NCBI GenBank assembly: GCA_934177025.1
Contig: CAKPPA010000010.1
Span: 1 to 15,472, forward strand
From: an uncultured Clostridia bacterium
GTDB taxonomy: Bacteria; Bacillota; Clostridia; Christensenellales; CAG-314
Length of the DNA stretch: 15,472 bases
Direction of reading: 5' to 3'
Below, one piece after another: positions 1 through 6,562 of this stretch. Position numbers and translations under genes: made by a program. How positions within the stretch are numbered: the first letter of the stretch is position 1; each line of letters begins with the position of its first letter. Under the pieces are notes generated by a model, which worked only from the letters and a program-made list of their open reading frames with translations, was not told where the DNA came from and did not search any database.

Positions 1-255
1 GATGCGAAACAAAACCTTTTGGACAAAAAATTGACGTTAAGCGAATTTTCCGCACAGGTTAGTTTGCTTGCCGATCGCGCGGAAAAAATTTATCGGGAAA
101 CGACCGGCGATACGGATCAAAAAATTGCACTGTTTCATTTGCTAAACGGCATTGTGGAGGAAAAGGATTTAAACGTTGTTTGCGATCAATTACATGGACT
201 ACTGAAAAAACTGTGTAGCGACGAATCGGTTGCTTCGACAAAAAAAGAGGGGTAA
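1..255 (+). CDS. C-terminal part of an unrecognised protein (5' end outside window)
   Basis: The frame is open from the first base and ends at TAA 253-255, giving about 84 residues of a protein whose start lies upstream. An in-frame TTG at 19 has no ribosome binding site in front of it, so the gene is taken as truncated by the window edge. The visible part is hydrophilic and probably helical, with a Leu/Val-rich stretch (about codons 40-70) and a polar tail ending in STKKEG. It has no membrane segment or motif I recognise. The stop codon lies inside the loop of the terminator hairpin at 240-270. It converges on rsmI. Function unknown. Confidence 0.6.
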   Translation, partial: DAKQNLLDKKLTLSEFSAQVSLLADRAEKIYRETTGDTDQKIALFHLLNGIVEEKDLNVVCDQLHGLLKKLCSDESVASTKKEG

Positions 256-270
256 TCCCCTCTTTTTTTT
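240..270. terminator. Bidirectional intrinsic terminator between convergent genes
   Basis: Perfect hairpin: GAGGGG (247-252), loop TAAT (253-256), CCCCTC (257-262), flanked by a 7-A run on the left and an 8-T run on the right. It therefore works as an intrinsic terminator on both strands, ending the plus-strand gene and the leftward trmN6-rsmI transcript. The loop contains the stop codon of the plus-strand gene. Confidence 0.9.
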
Positions 271-465
271 CCGTATTTTTTGCTTTTTAACTTTTAATTT
301 TTGCGGTGATTACTCACCTTTCGTTTCCTTTCCGTTTTTTGTCGGATTTCGTTCCTTTGGTTTCCGGTTGTTTCGGTGCTGTTCCTTTTGTACTTTTGCC
401 CTTTCGATTCGTTTTTTGATTGTTATTTGCTTGTTTTTTGCTTGTTGTTTCGAAAAGGATTTTCC

Positions 466-1257
466 TTACAGCATTTCCTTATACACCGCGCTTTTGGAAA
501 TGCCGCGATCTTTCGCCGTTTGCTTCATGGCGTCCATACGGCTTAATCCGCTGTTGACGTAAAATTCAACGTGCTCGCGGACGGACAAGTCGTTTAAGGA
601 GTTTTCCTCCTCCTTGCCTTCCACCACCAGCACGTACTCCCCTTTCGGGTTTTCCACACGATCCGCAAGGGTACCGAACGTAACTTCCTCGTACACTTTT
701 GTCAATTCACGCACGAGTGCCACGTTGCGATTCCCCAACGCTTCCTCCAAAAACGCCAAATCCTCGTTGACGTTGTGCGGGGAAACGTAAACGGCAAGTG
801 CGCACGAACCGCACTTTTCCAACAGTTTCCTTTTTTCCGCCGTTTTTTCCGGCAAAAAGCCCACAAACGCAACGGGCGGTTGAAATCCGCTGAGGACAAA
901 CGCATTGACAAAGGCGCACGCACCCGGTACGACCGTGTAAGGAATTTTTTCCGCCTTTAATCGCTGCACCAAAACGCATCCCGGGTCCGACACGGCGGGC
1001 GTACCCGCATCCGAAATCACCGCAACGTTTTTGCCCTCCCTGACGGCGGCAATCAGCGTTTCCGCCACGGCTTTTTCGTTGAATTTGTGATAGCTTTTCA
1101 TCGGCGTCGTGATGCCGTAATGCTGCGTTAAAATGCGGCTGTGGCGCGTATCTTCGCAATAAAGGACGTCCGCTTCCGAAAGCACGCGCACCGCGCGGGG
1201 ACTGAAATCGTCCAAATTGCCGATTGGCGTTGCCACAAAATAAACTTTACCCGCCAT
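466..1257 (-). CDS. rsmI: 16S rRNA (cytidine(1402)-2'-O)-methyltransferase RsmI
   Basis: 263 residues. RsmI adds the ribose 2'-O-methyl group to C1402 in the decoding centre of 16S rRNA, using S-adenosylmethionine (SAM). The tetrapyrrole-methylase fold is recognisable from the N-terminal VYFVATPIGNLDD, then CEDTRHSRILTQHYGI, the SAM-site ISDAGTPAVSDPG, VPGACAFVNAFVLSGF and FVGFLPEK. The C-terminal helix DRGISKSAVYKEML is the usual family ending. I chose ATG 1257 over the longer frame because the family begins at this point and GGAGAG precedes it. It overlaps the end of trmN6 by 11 nt, implying translational coupling. The frame past the TAA stays open for 51 Lys/Arg/Gln-rich codons (see findings). 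Confidence 0.95.
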   Translation of the reverse strand: MAGKVYFVATPIGNLDDFSPRAVRVLSEADVLYCEDTRHSRILTQHYGITTPMKSYHKFNEKAVAETLIAAVREGKNVAVISDAGTPAVSDPGCVLVQRLKAEKIPYTVVPGACAFVNAFVLSGFQPPVAFVGFLPEKTAEKRKLLEKCGSCALAVYVSPHNVNEDLAFLEEALGNRNVALVRELTKVYEEVTFGTLADRVENPKGEYVLVVEGKEEENSLNDLSVREHVEFYVNSGLSRMDAMKQTAKDRGISKSAVYKEML

Positions 1258-1990
1258 AACTCTCTCCGTAAATTTTTTTGATTTGATCCGTGTAGGTGCC
1301 GTCGGGGCGAAACACCACCAAAGGCGGCAACCATTTGAGCCCCGCATTGCCGTCCTTCACGCCCTTTACCAGCACTAAATTCGGGCTTTGCCCTTCCTTT
1401 TGACAAACGATTTTGACTTCCTTCGGCTCGATTTTGGCTTGCTTCATGAAGTAGCAAATTTCCCCGAACCGCTCCGCCTGATGCACCATGTACAACGCAC
1501 CTTTGCATTTTAACACATCCGCCGCGGAAGCAATGATTTCCGCCAGCGTAATTTTTACTTCGTGGCGGCAAATTTGCAACGTTTCGCTTTCCTGCATTTG
1601 CCCCGAACCCACTTTGCGGTACGGCGGATTGCAAATGACGGCATCCATTTGTTCGCGCCCCAAAAGCGATGCGGCGTTTTTGACGTCGCCGCAAAGGAAC
1701 GTAACGTTTTCCTGCCGATTTTCCTCCGCACTGCGGCGCGACATATCCGCCAAATGCGCCTGAATTTCGATGCCGTACACCATTTTCGGTTTGCGCTTGA
1801 ACGCCGTTAAAATCGAAATAATGCCGCCGCCGCTACCGAATTCGCACACGGTTTGCCCTTGCTTTACCCGCGCAAAGTCCGCCAACAGCACGGCATCCGA
1901 CGTGAAAAGATACTCTTTCGGGTTTTGAATGATTTTAAGGTTGCCGACCTGCAGGTCGTCCCACCGTTCCCCTTTTGCCAATGTTACCAT
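1247..1990 (-). CDS. trmN6: tRNA1(Val) A37 N6-methyltransferase-like protein (TrmN6/YabB family)
   Basis: 247 residues. SAM-dependent class I methyltransferase. The SAM-binding loop reads CEFGSGGGIISIL, the acidic strand after it is YGIEIQ, and the catalytic motif is NPPY (ICNPPYRKVGSG), as in N6-adenine methyltransferases acting on tRNA. The N-terminus (GERWDDLQVGNLKIIQNP, then FTSDAVLLADFA) matches the YfiC/YabB group, which supports ATG 1990 as the true start. No Shine-Dalgarno precedes this ATG. Instead a TATAAT lies 6 nt upstream, so the mRNA is probably leaderless. The yabB-yabC (rsmI) pairing is as in Bacillus. The exact tRNA substrate in this organism is inferred from the family only. 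Confidence 0.88.
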   Translation of the reverse strand: MVTLAKGERWDDLQVGNLKIIQNPKEYLFTSDAVLLADFARVKQGQTVCEFGSGGGIISILTAFKRKPKMVYGIEIQAHLADMSRRSAEENRQENVTFLCGDVKNAASLLGREQMDAVICNPPYRKVGSGQMQESETLQICRHEVKITLAEIIASAADVLKCKGALYMVHQAERFGEICYFMKQAKIEPKEVKIVCQKEGQSPNLVLVKGVKDGNAGLKWLPPLVVFRPDGTYTDQIKKIYGESYGG

Positions 1991-1996
1991 AAAAAA

Positions 1997-2005
1997 ATTA
2001 TACCA
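1997..2005 (-). promoter_or_regulatory. Extended -10 promoter of trmN6-rsmI
   Basis: The minus strand reads TGGTATAAT, a perfect -10 (1997-2002) with a TGn extension. No good -35 is seen 17 bp upstream (only a T run), which is usual for extended -10 promoters. The predicted start of transcription, 7 nt past the -10, is the A of the trmN6 ATG. Confidence 0.7.
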
Positions 2006-2084
2006 TACATTTCCGTTCGAAAAAACCTTTCTGAAAAAGGAAGTAAAAATTTCCCGCGTTTTTCGCCCTTTTGCCGAAAAAAAG

Positions 2085-2116
2085 GCAAAAGAAAAAGACG
2101 GAAATAAAACCGTCTT
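2085..2116 (-). terminator. Terminator of the ferredoxin gene
   Basis: On the minus strand: stem AAGACGG / CCGTCTT (2110-2116 with 2095-2101), 8-nt loop, then a T run. A second hairpin, TTTTGCC / GGCAAAA (2069-2075 with 2084-2090), follows directly. The pair separates the ferredoxin transcript from trmN6. Confidence 0.8.
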
Positions 2117-2137
2117 CCGGAAAAAAATTTTCCTCGA

Positions 2138-2305
2138 TTAGCCCTCGATTGCGTTTACCGGGCATTGTGCTGCGCAAGCGCCGCAGTCGATGCAAGCGTC
2201 TGCATCAATAACGAATTGGCTTTCGCCTTCCTTGATTGCGTCCACAGGGCATACGCTCTGGCAAGAACCGCAAGAAATACAATCACTGCTGATTTTGTGT
2301 GGCAT
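2138..2305 (-). CDS. Small 2[4Fe-4S] ferredoxin (clostridial type)
   Basis: 55 residues, read directly from the minus strand. Two classical cluster motifs are present: C9-x2-C12-x2-C15-x3-C19-P and C38-x2-C41-x2-C44-x3-C48-P, with the internal repeat (VDAI / VNAI) typical of bacterial ferredoxins. It is a soluble low-potential electron carrier; its partners are not shown by the sequence. ATG 2305 follows AGAAGGAG at good spacing. It has its own extended -10 promoter and its own terminator, and sits between ricT and trmN6 where B. subtilis has yabA. Because it is a one-gene unit, the position may be chance, but RicT is itself an iron-sulfur-linked protein. Confidence 0.95.
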   Translation of the reverse strand: MPHKISSDCISCGSCQSVCPVDAIKEGESQFVIDADACIDCGACAAQCPVNAIEG

Positions 2306-2332
2306 AACTGGTATCTCCTTCTGTTTTTTTAA

Positions 2333-2361
2333 ATTATATCATATTGCGAAATTTTTGTACA
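2333..2361 (-). promoter_or_regulatory. Promoter of the ferredoxin gene
   Basis: -10 TATAAT (2333-2338) with a TGn extension (TGATATAAT), 17-bp spacer, weak -35 TGTACA (2356-2361). A 7-bp inverted repeat, TGCGAAA / TTTCGCA (2345-2351 and 2369-2375), brackets the -35. Confidence 0.75.
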
Positions 2362-2389
2362 CCTTTTTTTTCGCATCCGATATTTTGTT

Positions 2390-3268
2390 TTAGTCGTTTT
2401 CCTCCAGCGAACGGATTTCCTCGTCCGTCGGTTCCGTGTCCACGCTTTCCGCCAACGTCGCTTTCATTTTGATTTGCGAAAGCGGATATTTTTTGAGTTC
2501 GAAGGAGCCGTCCTTCGTGGCAACGCTTGCCGTTACCATGCGTTTTAACAAGTCGTTTTCCACCACGGTGGCTTTGCCGTCCGGCGTTTGAATTTCGCTG
2601 TTTGGTTTTGGCATTAGTTTTACCGTTTCGGCGTAGTACTCGTTTTCGTTTTGCAAGCAACACATCAACCTGCCGCACAGCCCGCTGATTTTGCCCGAAT
2701 TGAGCGAAAGTCCCTGCACTTTTGCCATTTTAATGCTGACGCGCTGAAAATCGCCCAAGTAGCTGTTGCAACAACACTCCCTGCCGCAAGGACCTAACCC
2801 GCCCAACATTTTTGCTTCGTCGCGAATGCCGATTTGGCGCAATTCGATGCGAATGCGGAACGCACCCGCAAGGTCCTTTACCAATTCGCGGAAGTCCACC
2901 CTGCCGTCGGCAGTGAAGTAAAAAATAACTTTGCTGTTGTCGAACGTAAACTCCGCGTCGATGAGTTTCATTTGCAGTTTGTGCTTTTCGATTTTTTCCT
3001 TTGCGATGCGAATGGCGTTCGGCTTTTTTTCCTCATTTTTTTTGACCTGCTGCCAATCCGCTTCCGTGGCTTTGCGAATGACGGGTTTTAACGGGGAAAC
3101 GACTTCCTTTTCCTCCACTTCCCGATTTGCCAACACGATTTTACCAAACTCCACGCCGCGCACGGTTTCCACAATCACTCCGTCGCCGATGCGAAACGAA
3201 ATGTCGTTCGGCGAAAAATAGTAAATTTTTCCGACTGATTTGAATCTTACGCCTACGATTTCCGGCAT
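2390..3268 (-). CDS. ricT: PSP1-domain protein RicT (YaaT family)
   Basis: 292 residues. In B. subtilis RicT (YaaT) works with RicA and RicF in a complex that carries Fe-S clusters, stimulates RNase Y-dependent mRNA processing and affects sporulation and competence. The PSP1 core is clear: a conserved Cys-rich stretch GPCGRECCC (C161, C165-C167), then VSIKMAKVQGLSLN, then SGLCGRLMCC (C198, C203, C204). The C-terminus is acidic. ATG 3268 was chosen over the longer frame because GGAGGG precedes it and the family starts at PEIVGVRFK. It overlaps holB by 16 nt. The first Cys block has three consecutive Cys, where I recall a CGRPLCC-type sequence in relatives. Confidence 0.92.
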   Translation of the reverse strand: MPEIVGVRFKSVGKIYYFSPNDISFRIGDGVIVETVRGVEFGKIVLANREVEEKEVVSPLKPVIRKATEADWQQVKKNEEKKPNAIRIAKEKIEKHKLQMKLIDAEFTFDNSKVIFYFTADGRVDFRELVKDLAGAFRIRIELRQIGIRDEAKMLGGLGPCGRECCCNSYLGDFQRVSIKMAKVQGLSLNSGKISGLCGRLMCCLQNENEYYAETVKLMPKPNSEIQTPDGKATVVENDLLKRMVTASVATKDGSFELKKYPLSQIKMKATLAESVDTEPTDEEIRSLEEND

Positions 3269-4239
3269 AATGCTTTTCCCTCCAAAATTCCCAAAATCAG
3301 CTGATCCGCCACCGCATTGAAATTGCAGGACTCCTCCCACTTGCGGGAAGCGTCGGCAATGCGGTCCAATGCGTACAGTAACGCAGCCGATGAATAATTT
3401 TCCTTAAGCATCAGTATATCATTTTTTTTGCGCCTCGACAACACGAATTCGGGGCAAGTTTCCACCACCAGTGCATCGCGGAATGCGGACGTCATGACGT
3501 CGAGCACTTCGCGAAACCGATCCCGATACACGGAAAGTTCCGCCACCGCTTTTAAGGCATCGCGCGAATTTTCCGTTTCCCTAAGGACACGGAACACCGT
3601 TTCGTACAGCGCAGGGTACACTTCGTCGACCACCATTTTTTCCGCCTCGCCGACGTTGCCGAAACAGCCCGCCGCAAGGATTTCCGCACGTTCCTCCGAA
3701 ACGCCTTCGCTCACCAAATAACTGACGACGCGCTCCTCACAAAACCGCTCCACCGTTAAAATGCGACAACGTGAGCGTACGGTGACAAGGACGTTCGCTT
3801 CGTTGACCGCCCCTAAAAAAATGGTTACGTGTTCCGGAGGTTCCTCCAGCGTTTTTAACAATTTGTTTTGCGCCGCCGCGTTCATTTTGTCCGCATCGTT
3901 GAGTAAAAATATTTTGCGATCCCCTTCCATCGGACGGACGAACGCTTCCTCCGTGAGGGAGGCAACGTCCTCCACCAAAATTTTTTCCCGTTCCTTTGGG
4001 TAGGAAATGACGTCGGAAAACGTGCCGTTCCAAACGCGCTCGCACGTGCCGCAACGAAAACAGCCGCCGTCCGGACAAACCGTTGCCGCTGCCGCGGCGC
4101 GCAAAAACGCTTTTAAAAAAATACGGTCCGAACACAGGATTAAATAGGCGTGCGCCTGCTTCCCCCGCGACCGCTCCTCGCACAAATCGCGGAAGGCTTT
4201 CGTTTCCTCGATGAGGGGCAAAAACCGTGCGTCCTTCAT
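3253..4239 (-). CDS. holB: DNA polymerase III delta' subunit (clamp loader)
   Basis: 328 residues. Delta' is a structural subunit of the clamp loader that places the beta sliding clamp on DNA. Visible features: N-terminal HAYLILCSDR, where a true Walker A is missing as expected for delta'; a zinc module (C55, C60, C63, C66); LLNDADKMNAAAQNKLLKTL; LEEPPE; and the SRC motif (156-158, TVRSRCRIL). The C-terminal third is divergent. The start ATG is 1 nt after the tmk stop, with only a weak GGCGGTG upstream, so translation is probably coupled. It is followed by ricT as in B. subtilis. Confidence 0.93.
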   Translation of the reverse strand: MKDARFLPLIEETKAFRDLCEERSRGKQAHAYLILCSDRIFLKAFLRAAAAATVCPDGGCFRCGTCERVWNGTFSDVISYPKEREKILVEDVASLTEEAFVRPMEGDRKIFLLNDADKMNAAAQNKLLKTLEEPPEHVTIFLGAVNEANVLVTVRSRCRILTVERFCEERVVSYLVSEGVSEERAEILAAGCFGNVGEAEKMVVDEVYPALYETVFRVLRETENSRDALKAVAELSVYRDRFREVLDVMTSAFRDALVVETCPEFVLSRRKKNDILMLKENYSSAALLYALDRIADASRKWEESCNFNAVADQLILGILEGKALCRKS

Positions 4240-4240
4240 C

Positions 4241-4855
4241 CTACAGCACCGCCGCTTTTTTCAAAATCGCTATCATTTTTTGGAAGGTTTCCTCCTTACT
4301 GCCGGAGGCATCCACCACCAAAAACCGCGCCGGCTCCCGCCGAATCAATTCCCGATAGCCCTCGTACACGCGCTCGTGAAACGCCAAATTTTGCTGTTCC
4401 AACCGATCGTTCGGATCGGCACCGCCCTTGCGCAAAAACGCCGACTTCGGCGGAAGATCCAAAAACACCGTGTACTCCGGCATGTAGTCGCCCACGGCAT
4501 AACAATTGACGCCGCCCACAAACTCCAAGCCGAGGTTACGCCCGTACCCCTGATAAGCGTAGGTGGAGTCCACGTAGCGGTCGCAAAACACGCGCTTGCC
4601 TTCCTTTAAAGCGGGGGCGATGATTTCGCGGATATGTTGCGCGCGTGCCGCCGCATACAAAAACAACTCGGTTTTTTCGTCCATTTCCGCATTGTCCTTT
4701 TTTAAAATGATGTTGCGAATGTCCTCCGCAATCCGCGTGCCGCCCGGTTCGCGGGTAAACACCACGTTCTGCCCCTTTAAATAGGCTTTCAGTTTTTCAA
4801 ACTGTGTCGATTTGCCGACGCCTTCGCACCCTTCGATTGTGATAAATCCTTTCAT
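4241..4855 (-). CDS. tmk: Thymidylate kinase
   Basis: 204 residues. Phosphorylates dTMP to dTDP using ATP, in the dTTP pathway. P-loop GCEGVGKST (9-17), TREPGGT (34-40) for the dTMP site, DRY (92-94), and a lid region near NDRLEQQ. Length is normal for the family. Its ATG overlaps the decarboxylase stop in an ATGA, and GAGGAAGG lies upstream inside the decarboxylase end. Second gene of a four-gene unit (decarboxylase-tmk-holB-ricT). Confidence 0.97.
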   Translation of the reverse strand: MKGFITIEGCEGVGKSTQFEKLKAYLKGQNVVFTREPGGTRIAEDIRNIILKKDNAEMDEKTELFLYAAARAQHIREIIAPALKEGKRVFCDRYVDSTYAYQGYGRNLGLEFVGGVNCYAVGDYMPEYTVFLDLPPKSAFLRKGGADPNDRLEQQNLAFHERVYEGYRELIRREPARFLVVDASGSKEETFQKMIAILKKAAVL

Positions 4856-6192
4856 AATCCTTCCTCGAAAACTTCGATTCCCTGCGGTTCGATTCCGAAT
4901 AAATTATCCGAAAAATTTTGCAAAAAGTCAAGTTTCGCTTGCGTTATTTTTTCGCCCTTTTGCAGTACCGGCACGGCAGGCGGGTAAATGCCCGCATTGA
5001 CGGCGCAAATTTTGCCTTCGCTACAGGCAAGCGGAATGATTTTTGTTTTGCCCGTCCATTGCCGCACTTCGCCGAACGGCTCCGGCGTCCACACGATTTC
5101 CGCCGTTTTTGTTTTTTGCAAACTGTCCGCCGCTTTCCAAAGCGCGGCACGCAACCGCTGAAAGTCCGCGCCGTCGTGAAACACGGAGGCAATGAACACT
5201 ATGCGGTTTTTGTCGTAACACTCGGCATAAATGCCCTGCTTTTCCAAAAAGTGAAACAATTCCTCGCTGTCGAAGCCTGAAGCGGCAACGTCCAGCACAA
5301 TGCGGGAAAAATCATCCGTCGGCATCCAACGGAATCCTTTTAGCGCAACCGCAGTTTTAAACCGCTCGATTTCCTCCTGCAAATTTTTCCAAAAATCCTT
5401 TTTCAAAACACGGTGCAACCCGATTTCGATGCTTGCCATAAGGAGGTAACTCGGCGACGTGCTGAGAAAAAAGTTTAAATTTTCCTTCACGCGCGGCGCA
5501 AGCGTATGGTCGGAAAGCACCACCGCACTTTGCGTCAACGCCCCCAGCGTTTTGTGCGCCGAAGCCACGCAGGCATTGCAATGACGAACGGCGTGTTGCG
5601 GCAAAAGCGGCGACAAGCCGAAATGCGCCCCGTGCGCCGAATCCACAAACAACAAAATGCCCTTTTGCTTTAAATACGCCGAAATTTTTTCCAGTTCGCA
5701 ACAACAACCGTAGTAATCCGGATAGGTGAGTAGCACCGTGCCGATTTCGGGGTGCGCTTCCACCGCTTCCTGCACTTGTTCCGCACAAAGGGGCAAAAAC
5801 CGATTGTTTTGCCATTTGTTGTTGACCACAACGGCGGTTTTTTGCAACAGTTCCAATCCGCGGTACACGGAAACGTGGCTGTTGCGCTCGATTAAAATGC
5901 GACCTTCGGCACTTTTTAACAGGGCGTAAATCCCCGCAGTCGAGCCGTTGACGCTGTAAAACGCCCGATCCGCACCGAACGCCGCTGCAAACTGCTTTTC
6001 CGACTCCGCAATGACGCCTTGTTCGTTTTGCAAATTGTCGGAAAAGCCCAACTCCGTAACGTCGTACGGGGTGAGCGTGCCTTTGTGCGACGGCATGTGA
6101 AACCGAACGCTGTCGGAGGCGGCGTACTGCGAAAGCATGTTGCAAATCGGGCCGCACTGCGCAAAATCGTTGTCGTGTGAAAACTTTTTCAT
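4852..6192 (-). CDS. Orn/Lys/Arg decarboxylase-family PLP enzyme (YaaO-like)
   Basis: 446 residues. Fold type I pyridoxal-phosphate (PLP) enzyme of the Orn/Lys/Arg decarboxylase major-domain family. Landmarks: RFHMPSHKG (30-38), the Schiff-base region SAHKTLGALTQSA with Lys214, DSAHGAHFG (184-192) binding the cofactor, and a C-terminal domain after about 340. Products would be polyamines (cadaverine, putrescine or agmatine), but the substrate cannot be told from sequence. Relatives adjoin tmk in Bacillus (yaaO), so the place is conserved. ATG 6192 has no ribosome site. A TGGTAAGAT box sits 6 nt upstream, implying a leaderless mRNA. An internal ATG (Met19) also lacks a ribosome site. Confidence 0.9.
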   Translation of the reverse strand: MKKFSHDNDFAQCGPICNMLSQYAASDSVRFHMPSHKGTLTPYDVTELGFSDNLQNEQGVIAESEKQFAAAFGADRAFYSVNGSTAGIYALLKSAEGRILIERNSHVSVYRGLELLQKTAVVVNNKWQNNRFLPLCAEQVQEAVEAHPEIGTVLLTYPDYYGCCCELEKISAYLKQKGILLFVDSAHGAHFGLSPLLPQHAVRHCNACVASAHKTLGALTQSAVVLSDHTLAPRVKENLNFFLSTSPSYLLMASIEIGLHRVLKKDFWKNLQEEIERFKTAVALKGFRWMPTDDFSRIVLDVAASGFDSEELFHFLEKQGIYAECYDKNRIVFIASVFHDGADFQRLRAALWKAADSLQKTKTAEIVWTPEPFGEVRQWTGKTKIIPLACSEGKICAVNAGIYPPAVPVLQKGEKITQAKLDFLQNFSDNLFGIEPQGIEVFEEGL

Positions 6193-6198
6193 ACGTTC

Positions 6199-6226
6199 AT
6201 CTTACCACAGATTTGTCGAAAAGCAA
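6199..6226 (-). promoter_or_regulatory. Promoter of the decarboxylase-tmk-holB-ricT operon
   Basis: -10 TAAGAT (6199-6204) with TGn extension (TGGTAAGAT), 16-bp spacer, -35-like TTGCTT (6221-6226). The distance from -10 to ATG is 6 nt, so transcription is predicted to begin at or next to the start codon. Confidence 0.55.
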
Positions 6227-6312
6227 TCTTTCCAAAAAAAAAGAAAGGTAATTTTCCCCTGTTTTCGCCCCGAACCACAAAAAAAACAGCACAAAACACG
6301 GGGTTTTTCCCA

Positions 6313-6399
6313 AAAAAATAACCGTGCGGAACCAACGTGTTGTTTCAAAAACCGCAATAAAAAATAACCGTGCGGAACCAATGCATTGTTTCAAAAACC
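6313..6399. repeat. Two 41-bp direct repeats with a palindromic core
   Basis: Copies at 6313-6353 and 6359-6399, offset 46 bp, with 3 differences out of 41. Shared blocks are ATAACCGTGCGGAACCAA and TTGTTTCAAAAACC. The differing bases lie in the core, CAACGTGTTG (6333-6342) against CAATGCATTG (6379-6388), and keep its two-fold symmetry. Confidence 0.85.
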
Positions 6400-6402
6400 A
6401 AC

Positions 6403-6430
6403 AAAAAAAACACGGGAATCTCGTGTTTTT
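6403..6430 (-). terminator. Terminator after lysS
   Basis: Stem CACGGG (6411-6416) / CTCGTG (6420-6425) with A-run left and T-run right. On the minus strand one A-C mismatch is present and eight T follow. On the plus strand the pair is G-U, so it could act both ways. Confidence 0.7.
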
Positions 6431-6562
6431 GTTTTTTTCCTTACCTACGGCAACGTTTGAAACCTTTCATTCGTTTTTCGACTAGGTGTTTCCTTACGTT
6501 TTCCGTCGAGCTGCAACTCCTTTCCCCGAGCCTACGCTACACCGCCGTTTTTCAGGGCCTAA

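Larger units (their letters stand above)
6205..6562. other. Non-coding stretch between the decarboxylase and lysS
   Basis: No gene is supported here. From left to right it holds the decarboxylase promoter, a GC-poor part with a long-loop CCCCG / CGGGG pairing (about 6266-6296), the 41-bp repeat pair (6313-6399), the lysS terminator (6403-6430), and about 130 bp of 3' untranslated sequence after the lysS stop in which I see nothing definite. Confidence 0.6.

Noticed and set aside
230..562. Plus-strand open frame over the rsmI end and terminator
   Set aside because: It starts inside the previous gene and crosses a terminator, has a Phe/Cys-rich translation caused by T-rich sequence, and lies antisense to rsmI.
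3253..4239. Missing Walker A in holB taken as a broken gene
   Set aside because: Delta' subunits normally lack a functional nucleotide site; the zinc module and SRC motif are intact.
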